From Orychophragmus violaceus (taxonomy: Eukaryota > Streptophyta > Magnoliopsida > Brassicales > Brassicaceae), in the NCBI GenBank assembly GCA_030180135.1, contig CM058230.1:23148067-23212066 (forward strand): a stretch of 64,000 nucleotides of DNA, given 5' to 3'. A model generated the notes under the pieces. The model worked only from the letters and a program-made list of their open reading frames with translations. It was not told the DNA's origin and did not search any database. Shown piece by piece: positions 20,236 to 30,962 of this stretch (position 1 is the first letter of the stretch; every line of letters begins with the position of its first letter). Made by a program: the position numbers and the translations under genes.

Positions 20236-22086
20236 TTAAACCTTTACCTTTTTTATGAACTCCTTCCATTTTGCATATTGCCTATCATTCTTAGCTTTTC
20301 TGGGGTTCTTGGGATAAGGTATCTTAGGCTTGTATACTCTTTCAGCCGACTGTTTTGGGTTTTCAGCGCTCGAACTCTCTGTAGTCACCTTGTGTCGATC
20401 GTTGCCTTTATTGCACCGATCGATGCTAGGCGACTTTGTTACAACCTCCGGTTCCTTGATTTCGCTTGGCAACGATCGCTGCTGAGATGCATCGATCGAT
20501 GCTCGGCGAATATCGCGTATCTCATCCTCCAATTCTTCAATTTCCACGAGTTCCTCGACGCTTAACTGCTTTTTCTCGCCAGATGACCGCTCCTTACCAC
20601 TTCTCAATGTCACGGCATTGCATTGGTACTTAGGATTGGCATCAGTCCTCCCCGGGAGATATCCCTCTTCCCTTTGAGCATGTCCAGCAGTTTTTGCAAC
20701 CTTAGCATCAAGCTCTTTCATGTGCGTGTTCAAACTTTCAAACTTCCCATTCAGCTCCATGTAGATTGTATCCATCTTCGCATCAGCATCTGCTGCGTAC
20801 TTAGTCTGATTCTCCATCATCTGTCTTAGCATCATCTCCACTTTACTATCAGACTCATTGGCTTTCTTAAAACCACTTTGCTGAACTCCATTTGAGAATT
20901 TGTTTCCCTGTTGATTTCTAAATCTATTGCCTTGGAAACTAGAACTTCCCATGTAATTCACTTCTTCTTCCTGAGTGTCCTCCTCAGTCTGAATCACCTC
21001 TATATCTTGGGCAGAGTGGACAGCTTTCTTACTTGTCAGGAGATTGTAGACTGTGTCTAGCCTAGATCTAATCTCAGTCATGTTAGAATCCTCTATACTT
21101 CCACCGGATTTCTTCCTCTTTTCATCCATAGACTTGCAACTGTAGCTGTTAATAAGGTTCCCAATCAACTGCACAGCTTGTGTAGGAGTCCTGGTGTTGA
21201 AGTTAGCATTACTGGAATTGTCCAGCGCAGTCTGATAAGGGAGATCTATGCCTCTGAAGAAAATACCAATCAGCTGTACTTCTGTGAATCCATGGTGTGG
21301 ACAGTCACGCTGATACTGCTTAAATCTCATCCAGGCAGTCTTCAAGGGTTCCACAGCTCCTTGGGAAAAGGTGAGTATGTCCTGTCTGGACTGATCCGAG
21401 CGTGCATCATCATAAAAGTGACGCAGGAACTCACTCTTTAAGGCTGTCCAAGTAGTATACTGACCAGGTGCCAGTTGTCTCAGCCATGCACTAGCGTCTC
21501 CAGCAAGACTGTGCGGAAATAGCTTAAGGAACAGATAGTCCGGGCATACTCCTTCATACTTCATGCCAGTGACTATGTCTTCAAACTTGTCAATGTGATC
21601 CATAGGCTGCTCTGCTTGAAGACCATGAAAAGCAATCTGTCTCATCAGCTGGTAGTAGATGGTTTTTACCTCAAAATCATTCCTCTCGAAAGTAGGAAGC
21701 ACTAGAGCTGCTCGGTTTGCATGAAACTCATCAGGTCTGTTGTAATCAGCTAGTGTCCTCTCATGAACCACCATCTCTCTACCTTGGGCCTGTCCTTGAC
21801 CCTGGTTTCGGTTCAGCTCCTGTTGCTCAGGAGGATCAGGGATGACATTCCCTTCAGCATCAACCCGATGCCCAGCAGCATTGTACGGGTTGTCATCTTG
21901 GTCCCTCAGGGTACCTTCAGCATCTGGTATCAAGATCAAACGTTCTCGTACCATTCTCTCTCTCTTTTCTCTTCTGTTAGTCCTTTCTAGACGTCCAAGT
22001 TCCTCTAGTCCGAGATTAAGCAAGCTCGAGTTCGGATTACTTCGAGTTTTCTGCGTTGGCATAAACTGTCTGTAATCGTCCAGCAA
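20236..22086 (-). CDS. Gag polyprotein of element A
   Basis: 616 residues. The retrotransposon gag domain is at about residues 110-310: HANRAALVLPTFERNDFEVK, PMDHIDKFEDI, LFPHSLAGDASAWLRQL, W..LKSEFLRHFYDDARSDQ, LIGIFFRGIDLPYQTALDNS. An acidic linker, a coiled-coil-like LNGKFESLNTHMKELDAK, AVTLRSGKE, SIDA-type peptides and a basic C-terminus (ERVYKPKIPYPKN) follow. No CCHC zinc knuckle is visible. The frame ends in TAA only seven bases before pol and in the same phase. Either this is a nonsense change in a single Gag-Pol or a stop that is read through. No other lesion is seen. Confidence 0.93.
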   Translation of the reverse strand: MLDDYRQFMPTQKTRSNPNSSLLNLGLEELGRLERTNRREKRERMVRERLILIPDAEGTLRDQDDNPYNAAGHRVDAEGNVIPDPPEQQELNRNQGQGQAQGREMVVHERTLADYNRPDEFHANRAALVLPTFERNDFEVKTIYYQLMRQIAFHGLQAEQPMDHIDKFEDIVTGMKYEGVCPDYLFLKLFPHSLAGDASAWLRQLAPGQYTTWTALKSEFLRHFYDDARSDQSRQDILTFSQGAVEPLKTAWMRFKQYQRDCPHHGFTEVQLIGIFFRGIDLPYQTALDNSSNANFNTRTPTQAVQLIGNLINSYSCKSMDEKRKKSGGSIEDSNMTEIRSRLDTVYNLLTSKKAVHSAQDIEVIQTEEDTQEEEVNYMGSSSFQGNRFRNQQGNKFSNGVQQSGFKKANESDSKVEMMLRQMMENQTKYAADADAKMDTIYMELNGKFESLNTHMKELDAKVAKTAGHAQREEGYLPGRTDANPKYQCNAVTLRSGKERSSGEKKQLSVEELVEIEELEDEIRDIRRASIDASQQRSLPSEIKEPEVVTKSPSIDRCNKGNDRHKVTTESSSAENPKQSAERVYKPKIPYPKNPRKAKNDRQYAKWKEFIKKVKV

Positions 22087-22310
22087 CGATCGATGCTATC
22101 AGTGCAACGATCGATTCAATTCTCAGAATCGCCTAGTGACGATCGACGCAAGGTATGCAACGATCGACGCAAGGCGAAATTCGTACCTGCGACAGAAAGA
22201 AACAGAGAAAAAGTTAGCAAAATCAAAAATAAAAACGAAAAAGAACAAAAACAAAAAAGAAAAATTTCTAGTAAAACCCTAAGTTCGGTCCTATCGAAGA
22301 CTCAAAGAGT

Positions 22311-22327
22311 CCCCGGCAACGGCGCCA
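22311..22327 (-). promoter_or_regulatory. Primer-binding site of element A (tRNA-Asp type)
   Basis: Plus-strand CCCCGGCAACGGCGCCA, six bases from the 5' LTR. On the sense strand it reads TGGCGCCGTTGCCGGGG, the sequence known to pair with the 3' end of tRNA-Asp in Athila-type elements. Confidence 0.88.
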
Positions 22328-22333
22328 AATACT

Positions 22334-23554
22334 TGATAGGTTCTAAGTTTTCCCTATACTAAACTGCAAGTGAACATCAATGTCAAGGTAGTATATAGGG
22401 TTATCGAATCCACAGGGACACTTGGTCTCAAGAGAATCAAACTATAGGAATAAATACTAGAAATAAGCAAATAGTGAATGGAATAAATTGCGGTGCGAGA
22501 AAGTAAATCAGTAGCAGAGTTTAACGGTTGTGAAGCAAGTAATTAAAAGCGTCAAGCCTAGGGTATTCTCAGGAAATCAGACAAGCAGACAGTTCATTCA
22601 GCAAGGATCTAATTAAGAACGGTTGTAGAACTCAAAACACAGATATAGAATTAACCAAATTCCTTTGCGATAATTCTCTAAGTCTAAGTGCAGCAAACCA
22701 AACTTTCGTTTGCGAGAACTAACAGATTAAACTAGCAATAAGTCCAAGTTTGATATGTTCACAATTATCCTAAACCAAACTTCCGTTTGCGCAAAGTTTA
22801 ATTGCCCAATTTAATTAGTTCAGATTCCTAAACCCCACTTCCGTGATGTATTTAGCAACCTAAGATCTAGATTCTAAATGAATCAGGTTAGAACTAGCTT
22901 TAAGCACAATTAAATTGAAGAACATATATAGTTTGAATCCTTAACTGAATTTGAACAAGTCTAGCAAGTCATGAAATCCTATGTGAGAAACCCTAAACCT
23001 AACTAGGAATCTACTCAGACATAGATAATGAAAACATAATCATAGAATGAATAAATTGCATAAAAGAATAAGAGTAAAAGGGGTTCGAAATCTTCTCCAA
23101 ATACAGATGATGTAACAGGTTCAGATCAGCCCCAAAAAGCTCTAAAATCCTCTGCTCTTAATTATCAAAAGTGTATTGTAAAAAGTATAAAGCGTCTCTA
23201 ATAAAAACACTAAAAACTCTATTATATAGGCATAATCTCGGCCAGGGGCTTCTTTGTAAATATCAGGAACTTCTGGATCAAAGTGCAAATTCTTCACTCT
23301 TCTAAACCGTCGAGTTTCGGCCCATCTCGCTGGTGCATCGATCGATGCTAGAGTGCAACGATCGACACCTTCCTCTGTTTCGGACAGTGAACTCTATCTC
23401 TCGGCCAAACACTCCAAAAATCTCCAAAATGCTCCATTATCTCCAATTCAGCTCCAAACCTGATTATACCTGTAAAAGACTCTAAAAGAACACAAAAGAC
23501 ACTAAAAACACACTTATATCATGGTCTAAAACTAGTAAAAACCATGATATATCA
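22334..23554 (-). repeat. 5' LTR of element A
   Basis: A 1221-bp copy, same length as the 3' LTR. By eye it differs at seven positions, for example G/T in AACA(G/T)CAATG and C/T in AAACCG(C/T)CGAG. It contains the presumed active TATA motif and one fold-back motif pair (23335-23368). Confidence 0.93.
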
Positions 23555-23862
23555 CGTAGCTATCCATAGCTACGTAGCTACGGATGGATACAGATTGTTG
23601 GCGTAGCTATGTTGCTACGACAAAGGGACATAGCTAATCGTAACTAGACTTTGCTACGGTTACGCAGTAGCTATCCGTAGCTATATAGCTACGGATAGCT
23701 ACGACTAGAAAACATAGCTATATAGTTACGAATAGCTACGGATGGCTACGGATTAGCTACGATTTGAATCCGTAGCTAATCCGTAGCAATCCGTAGCTAA
23801 AAATTTTTGCTACGGCAAAAGCCCTAGCTAATCTGTAGCTATACGGTAGAATTCTTGTAGTG
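23555..23862. repeat. Terminal region of CACTA 1 with GTAGCTA subterminal repeats
   Basis: Direct and inverted copies of TAGCTACGGATAGCTACG and relatives fill the region up to the terminus ATTCTTGTAGTG. The following three bases are ACA, one side of the presumed 3-bp duplication. Confidence 0.75.
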
Positions 23863-25191
23863 ACAATCCTTCTTTATCCTTCTTGGGGGGCTCGTCATAC
23901 ACCCTCCGATGACTTCTCAAGGGACACGAACCCGGTACGCATCCCGCCACACAACACCATTTCGGGGGCCCTACCACAGTACTAAATCATTCATATCCAT
24001 CACGCACAATCAACGTTTTCAGTTTCAGCGATAACCTAGCAGTTCTACGTTCCACAATCAATCACATCAGCGTTTTACTATCCCTACACTACCTAGGAAA
24101 GATGGCATTAACAGAGGACTATCGTCCAGAATTTAGATAGAGCAAGGGAGATAACCAACGGTCCTCACCTTGGCCAAAGAAGGGTAATTTCGTAATTTAG
24201 GAACTTTACTAGCCCGAACGGACGTCAGATCTGGAAATAAATCGAGAAATCGAGTGAGATTGGCTTTCGTTTGAATCGGGCATAGGCTGGTCAAGTTATG
24301 GTCAATCGAAGTTTGGTTGACTGAAAGTCAACGGTCAGGTCAAAGTCAACCGGTTGACCTGGTCAACCTAGACCCAGACCCAAACCCAGGATGAACCAGG
24401 CCCAAATCCATAACCGGACCAAATCTTAAACCAGATCCTAACCAACTAATCCATCGAAATTGAATTAAACCAAGAAATTAATTGAACCAGAAGGAAAATT
24501 GAATTGAACCGGCAAACAGAAAAGAAATTTATTTAAACCGGGAATTGCAATCAAACCGGACCAACCCAGCTAACCGGACCATTCGGTCAATGGCGGCGCT
24601 TCAGCTATCAACGGCGGCGCTCCGGCGGTCAACGGCAGTGGACGGCGGCGGCGATCGGTGGCGGACAGCGGCGCTCTGGCAGGGCTCCGGCGCGTGGGTC
24701 TCCGGCGCGTGGCTCTCCGGCGGTGGCTCATGGGGATCCGGCGCGTGCGTGTGTCTCCGGCGGCGGCGCGTGGGTCTCCGGCGCGCGTTGATTTCATGCG
24801 CCCGGCACTCCTTCGGCGCGTGCGGGCGCATGCGGCGCCGCCTGGGGCTTCAGTCGGTGGTTCCAACTTCGACTCGTCAAAGCGGTCACGATGGTGGGCT
24901 CGGTTTCTCGGGATTCGGGGTATTTGTGGTGTTACGAAATAATCAAAACATTTTTTCAGGTTGAAAGCACAGATCCGGTTTCCGGGAGTTACCTGGTGAG
25001 AGTGGGAAGAAGGAGAATGTGAAACGAGCTTTCTGGTGCTTCGAACGACTCGTGATCTCGATAGAGCTTCGCCGAAAAGAGAAAGAATGAGTTTCAAAAA
25101 AAGATGATATTTACAAAAAGAAGCCCTAAAATTTTGGAAAAGAAGCTAATAGACCTGAATTTTCTCCTATTTTCACAAAAAAATTTCCCTC
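23863..25191. other. Unassigned region between CACTA 1 and copia C
   Basis: 23865-24580 contains polar-looking non-coding sequence with repeated GGTCAACC and AACCGGACC-type words. 24585-24860 is markedly GC-rich, with repeated GGCGCGTGG and CTCCGGCG words. It makes long Arg/Pro-rich frames on both strands (for example 24570-25097 minus) that look like composition artefacts. It may be part of another LTR; I found no protein, primer site or terminal repeat to prove it. Confidence 0.4.
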
Positions 25192-25736
25192 TGTAAGGTT
25201 TTTCCGATTGAATTCTTAGAACGTTGCTTGAGAATTGATTGAATTTTTATGAATAGATGCGAACGAAAGAGCAAGACACACGATATTGTTGACCCAGTTC
25301 CATTTGCAGGTACGTCTGGGGAGAGATCCAAACTCTCAAGCTTTCACTATACCAAGAAATTACAAGCTGTTAAGCCAATTCAAGATACAGCAAAGTCGAT
25401 TGATCACAACTTGATCAATCTTGATCCGGTCACGAGAAACCCTCACACCGCAGCTTCAACCAGCTACTGACGAGGCTTCGACTACCACCAATCGATGTCC
25501 AGAGACAAAGACGACTTGAAGAAGACGATGCAAAGCTCTGCAGATCTTCTTCTTCTCTCTCTCAATTCTGTTTTTTGTTTCTCGTTGTAACGAACCACTT
25601 TTTCCCGCTAAGGACTTGAGTTTTTAACGACATGGATCACGCTTGGGCTTAGGCTGCTTATCTCAGCTCTACCAACTGAACTGGGCTTTAAGCTGAGGCC
25701 CAAGTGAGTGTATTAGCTCGAGACCAATAATCCACA
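25192..25736 (-). repeat. 3' LTR of copia C
   Basis: 545 bp, TGTAAGG...ATCCACA. It is uninterrupted and serves as the reference for the empty site of CACTA 3: here CCCGCTAAGGACTT is continuous, whereas in the other LTR the CACTA element splits it after CGCTAA. Confidence 0.93.
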
Positions 25737-25748
25737 AACTCCACCTTG
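25737..25748 (-). promoter_or_regulatory. Polypurine tract of copia C
   Basis: Plus-strand AACTCCACCTTG adjoining the 3' LTR; the sense strand reads CAAGGTGGAGTT, a standard copia-type polypurine tract. Confidence 0.75.
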
Positions 25749-26241
25749 GTCGACTGAGCTTCTCCAGACACACTCTCTGGCGATTTCCGACAACCCTAGA
25801 TTGTCGCCGCCGAATTCGGATCTCTCTCTCTTGTGATGACTCTAGCCGGAGATTCTTCTGTCACCTTTAACCATCATCTAAACCAATGATTGCTTCATCT
25901 TCAAGAAGGTATACTCAACTCCTTTTACCGACTACTCCTTTGATCTTTTCAAGCTTTCCTTTCGATCTGATACTAAAACCGTGTCAGATAGATTCTGGCA
26001 TGACTGCTAGAGCTTCTCCGAGACTAAGAACTTACAAGGTAAAGACTCGCTCTTTATCTGCCTTTATCGCTTTTAAGATCCATATGCATGACAACCTTCA
26101 CCTTAGATCTGTAACCGATCATTTTAAGTTGTCTTGCAGACGTCGATTCTTTCTATTATCTGAAGAACTGACCTTGTTCTTCTTTTACCTGTGATGCGAG
26201 ATACCAACCGACTAAGTACCTCGATAACCACCAGCACAAAT
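25749..26241. other. 3' untranslated zone of copia C
   Basis: Between the RNase H stop and the polypurine tract. No protein similarity was seen on either strand. Confidence 0.5.
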
Positions 26242-29200
26242 TCAGTGGACAATTTTGAGCGTGGTTAAACAACGCTCAAAGCACTTCCCAGGTACGCACT
26301 TAGTTAGGAAATCTGCAGGATTTAGGCTTGTGTGAATCTTGTGTAGCTTGACGGACCCATCATTTACCATATCTCGGATGAAGTGATACTTAGTGTCAAA
26401 ATGTTTTGTTCTCCCATGATAAACTGAGTTTCTTGCTAGACATAGGGCACTCTGAGAGTCGCAATGAAGATCAAAGCTTTCTGAGTAGAACCCCAATTCA
26501 TTGCACATTCCTCTTGTCCACATTCCTTCCTTAGTAGCTTCTGTTAGGGCAATGTATTCAGCCTATGTGGTTAAAAAAGCAACCACAGGTTGCAGTTGAG
26601 CTTTCCAGCTAACTGTATTCCCTCCTACCTGAAAGGTATAGGCTGAGACTGACCTACGCCTGTCTAGGTCAGTCGCATAGTCTGAGTCGCTGTAGCCAAC
26701 CACTTCAAACCCTTCTGTTGCCCTCGTGAATGTCAGAGATATATCTAGTACCCCAGCCAAGTACTTCATTATCCATCTGACTGCAGCCCAATGCACCCTT
26801 CTTGGTGATGCCATGTATCTGCTTACCAAGCATATGGCATATCCTAAGTCTGGTCTAGACCCAATCATGGCATACATTAAGCTTCCCACAACACTGGCAT
26901 AAGGAACTTTCTTCATGTAGTCTTCTTCCTCAAGCTCTTCTTCCTTTGCCAGTTTTCTGAGTTTAAACTGAGAGCTGACTGGGGTTACCACTGGTTTAGC
27001 TTCTTCCATGTTAAACGTCTTCAAAACCTGTCTGAGATACTTTCCTTGTGAAAGTTTCAGTGTTTCCTTTTCTCTGTCCCTGATGATGTCCATGCCAAGT
27101 ATCCTAGTTGCAGGACCTAAGTCCTTCATCTCGAATTCTTTCTTTAGGCTTTCCTTCAGTCTTTGAATTCTCTTAGAATCCTTAGAAGCTATCAGCATAT
27201 CGTCAACATAGAGCAGTAGGAATATCTTGTCTTGAATCGTAGAACCCTTGAAGTAAACACATGTATCACGCAAGCTTTGAGTGAATCTCTGAGTCTTCAT
27301 GAATTCATCAAAGCGCTGATTCCATTGTCGTGGTGATTGCTTTAAGCCGTATAACGACTTCTTGAGAAGACATACCCCTGATTCGTTTCCTTTCTCTACA
27401 AACCTTTCTGGCTGATTCATGTAGATTTCTTCCTCCAATGTTCCATGAAGAAAAGCTGTCTTAACATCCAACTGTTCAAGTTCCATCCCAAAATTCACAA
27501 CCATTGATAGAAGGATCCTGATTGAGATGTGTTTAACCACTGGTGAGAACACTTCATTATAGTCGATGCCTTCTATCTGTGTAAAGCCCTTAGCAACAAG
27601 TCTGGCTTTAAACCTTGGAGCTTCAACCCCTGGAATTCCTTCCGTGTACTTGAAGATCCACTTGCATCCCACTATCTTTTTCCTTTCCGGTCTTGAAACA
27701 ATTTTCCATGTATCATTCATGTATAGAGAGTCCATCTCTTCCTTCATTGCTTGTTCCCATTCCTTCCAGTGTTTGCTTCTTACTGCTTCTTCAACTATTC
27801 TTGGTTCAAGAATGTTGATGTCCTGAGCACATGAGAGAGCATAAGCCACATAATCTCCACTGGCACATTTTGCCGGTTTCTTTTTGATCCTTTCACCTCT
27901 ATCCCTGACTAGGAGATAATCTATGGTGTTTCTCTGGTCTGAACTTCCTCCACCTGATGCAGATTCTGTACTAATTTCTGGTTCCTCTTCTGAGTCTTGT
28001 TCTGAACTTGAGTCCTCTTCCTCTGACTGATCTCCACCTGATACAGACCCCTCTTCCTCAGATCTTTCTTTAACTGATCATGTTCCTGGACCTGATGCCT
28101 TGGAGATTTAACCATCTCCACCTGATTCTGAAACTGTAGTATCATGATCAAGATTGAAAGTTACCTTCCTGGTTTTCTTTCTTTTCCCTGAGACCATTTC
28201 TGAGATCCTGTCTTTGAAGACCAACTCCTCATTGAATGTAACATTCCTGTTTCTTACACACTTCCCCTGGTCTGGAACCCAAATTCTGTAACATTTGACT
28301 CCCTGAGGGTAACCCATGAAGTAGCCTTTCACTGCTCTAGGGCTTACCTTTTCTTGTGTCACATGGACATAGGCAATACACCCAAACCTCCTTAGATGAT
28401 TAAGACTGATCTTACCTTCTGTCCATAGTTCTTCTGGTATTTTGAACTCTAGAGCTGCTGTAGGAGATCTGTTGATTAGGTAGACTGCTGTATAAGCTGA
28501 TTCTGCCCAAAACCGTTTTCCAAACCCTGTTTCTGCCAACATACATCGTACCTTTTCATTATGGTATGATTCATTCTTTCAGCAACGCCATTCTGCTGAG
28601 GTTTGTAAGAGCATGTCTTATGCCTCTTTATCCTTGAAGTTTTGCAAAGGTCGTCAAAGTCTGAGTTGCAGAATTCTAACCCATTGTCTGTACGCAAGCA
28701 TTTCACCCTTTTGTTAGATTGAGTTTCAACCAATTGTTTCCAATCCTTGAAATTCTGAAAAGCCTCGTCTTTGGTTTTTAGAAACCGAATCCAAACTTTT
28801 CTTGAGTAATCATCTATAAACGTGATGAAGTACTTGCATCCTCCCAAACTTCCTTCCATTTGAGGAGAACCCCAGAGATCCGAATGTATGTACTCTAATA
28901 CTTCTTTTGAAGTATGTTTTCCTGTTGGGAAACTTTGTTTCTGTGATTTTCCTAGAACACATTCTTCACAGAATTCTAATGTGTGAACCTCTTTATCATC
29001 AAGGTATTTTCCTTTCACCAGAATATTCATGCACTTAAGACTCATGCGTCCTAGTCTTGTGTGCCATCTCTTAGTAGTGTAAATTTCTGGTCTTGACACT
29101 AAGACTGATCCTCTTTCAACACTGCCTTCCAAGTAGTACAATCCATCTTTGTACTTTCCTGAGATGACTCTCTTTCCATTCTTGTAGAATGTTACCCTGA

Positions 29201-29714
29201 AGCCTTCTCCCTTGTAGTCACAGCCATTCTTTTCCAACTGTCCATAGGAGATCAGATTTCTTCCCATTTCAGGCATATATCTGACCTCTGTCAACACAAT
29301 TACTGAACCATCTGGATTCACTATCCTCAGTTTACCAATACCTCTGATCTCATTGTGTGTGTTATTACCCATCAACACCTTGCCACCTTCTATTTCCTGG
29401 AAGTCAAACAACACTTCTCTATCTGGTGTAATGTGAAAGGTACACCCTGAATCCATTACCCATTCACTCCTTGTGTCAACTATGCTTGCAGTTAGTATCA
29501 TAGGTTCATCATCATAGGCCATGTTTGATGTGTTTTGTCTTGCACCATCCTTTCTCTCTGGGCAGTCCTTCTTGAAATGTCCTTCTTTCCCACAAATCCA
29601 GCATTCACGTAGCTTCTTGTTTCCCTTTGGTTTGTTCTTTGACTTGTTGTCTCGGCTCTTGTCTTTCTTCTTAGACAGAGAGCTTCCCTTCTTGTCAGAC
29701 TTGCCTCTTTCCAC
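26242..29714 (-). pseudogene. Copia C protease-integrase-RT-RNase H polyprotein, broken
   Basis: From the minus-strand start: CCHC knuckle (CWICGKEGHFKKDC), protease (WVMDSGCTFHIT), GAG pre-integrase zinc region (WHTRLGRMS, CEECVLGKSQ), integrase core (HSDLWG, FIDDYSRKVW, RTDNGLEFC, NGVAERMN). A frameshift near 28540 follows, then LNHLRRFGCIAYVH. An acidic linker with stops near 28050-28110 comes next, then RT (KWIFKYTEGIPG, NEVFSPVVKHISIR, QLDVKTAFLHGTLEEEIYMN, LYGLKQSPRQW, catalytic LLYVDDMLIAS). The frame ends at a TAG at 26563-26565 just before AEYIAL, and RNase H resumes (LHCDSQSALCLARNSVYHGR, TKHFDTKYHFIRD). It is a complete domain set with several single-site lesions, so it is inactive. 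Confidence 0.93.
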
Positions 29715-29729
29715 ATACAGTCCTTCTGC

Positions 29730-30382
29730 TTATGCTTTGGATTTCCCAAGAATTCCAGCTTGCCTTAGTTCAACCTCTTTGGCATGAGCAGAGTTTACAA
29801 CTTCAGACAGTGTGAGAGATTCTTTCTTATTCCCATATTTCAAAGTATGAACTAGAGGTGCATAAGCCCTGGGCAATCCTGATAAGACTTGAACCGCCTT
29901 ATCTTCATCACTAACCATTATGCCTAGACTTTCAAGTTCATCTACCAACCTTAGAAATACATCCATATTCTGTTCAATACTCTTCTGCTCATCCATCTTG
30001 AAACTTGCAAACTGTTGTTTCAAGTAAATCCTGTTAGGCAGAGTCTTCTGCTGATAATCTCTTTCAAGAGCTCTCCATACTCCAAGAGCTGAGGTTTCCT
30101 TCATGACCTTTCTGATCACCATCGTGGTGAGACTGGAGCAAATCAGGTTCTTAGCTCTCAAGTCTCTTTCACGTTTTTCTTTGTCTGTTAAGACTACTGG
30201 TGGTTTCTTGTCATCGGTCTCCTCCTCAACTGTTTTTTCTTTAGAACCTTCTTTCTCTGTGAACTCTTGAATGATATCTCCCAAGCCTTGAAGTTCAAGT
30301 TGCATAAGCATTTTGAACTTCCACATACCAAAGTCTCCACCCCATTGAACTTTTCCATCTTGAATTTGTGTATTGCCTCCAT
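29730..30382 (-). pseudogene. Copia C Gag, frameshifted
   Basis: It begins with MEAIHKFKMEKFNG at 30382. A run of G near 30343 shifts the frame, and the rest is in the frame starting MWKFKMLMQLELQGLG (30326). Typical copia Gag features follow: WRALERDYQQKTLPNRIYL, FLRLVDELESLG, LSGLPRAYAPLVHTL. It ends at a TAA (29730) two residues before the next in-frame segment that leads into the zinc knuckle, where CAA would be expected. Expected role: virus-like particle protein. Two lesions are seen. Confidence 0.88.
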
Positions 30383-30962
30383 TCTTGGACTCCTTTCAAT
30401 CTTGATTCTCTCACGATCTTTAACTCAAACCAATGATCCTTGTAAACCACAGACCTTATCACCGAGAGGAACTCTTGATCTCACTACAAGAAATATCGGC
30501 ATTAGTAGCACACTGAAAACACTACCATAGGGTTTTGGTAGCATTTTCATGAACGCTATGTCAGCCGCAGCTATAATAGACTCCCCCCTACCATAGCATT
30601 TTTTTAATGCTACATCAGACAGACCTATTATAGCGCTAATAAAATGATATATAAATTTATTTCCTAACGCCGTATCCATGCTATTATTCTATTTTTCCTA
30701 ACATATTTTTAGTGATGTAATATATTTTATAATGACACATATAAAATGCCATTGAATTTTTTTTCATGGCATTTTATTGGTATACATTATAGCTTGGCTG
30801 TATTAAATAAAATATATTGCAATTTGATTTTTAAATAAAATTTCTATTGCATTAAATTTATAAAATATATATTATTTCCATAAATCATCCAATACATAAA
30901 CAATAACCTTACATAAGTCTTACATAACATTATTCCAAGTCCTAAACTACCTTGAGAAAAAA

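Larger units (their letters stand above)
13702..23554 (-). mobile_element. Athila-like Ty3 retrotransposon A, nearly complete
   Basis: Two 1221-bp LTRs (13702-14922 and 22334-23554) begin TGATAGG and end ATATCA. By eye I count seven differences between them, so the insertion is young. A perfect 5-bp duplication CGTAG flanks it (13697-13701 and 23555-23559). The primer-binding site beside the right LTR and the polypurine tract beside the left LTR put it on the minus strand. It encodes gag, then protease-RT-RNase H-integrase, with three lesions. There is no env-like frame in the 1.3 kb between integrase and the 3' LTR. The lineage (Athila) is inferred from protein order, primer site and Gag features. 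Confidence 0.93.
9231..23862 (-). mobile_element. CACTA element 1 (En/Spm-like), split by an Athila-like insertion
   Basis: The right terminus reads ATTCTTGTAGTG at 23851-23862, the complement of CACTACAAGAAT. Dense GTAGCTATCCGTAGCTA-type subterminal repeats flank the terminus (23555-23862) and continue on the other side of the nested insertion (13390-13701); a few more occur at 9225-9380. Between lies a TNP2-type transposase gene on the minus strand. The left terminus was not located, so 9231 is only where the repeat-like sequence starts. The nested retrotransposon duplicates CGTAG of the subterminal repeats. Confidence 0.7.

Noticed and set aside
23863..24580. LTR of another Ty3 element
   Set aside because: Words such as GGTCAACCGG resemble some plant LTRs, but no partner repeat, primer site or polypurine tract was found in the window.
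24545..25097. Long overlapping frames on both strands in a GC-rich stretch
   Set aside because: Translated products are Arg/Pro/Ala-rich low complexity on both strands, with no domain; composition explains the open frames.
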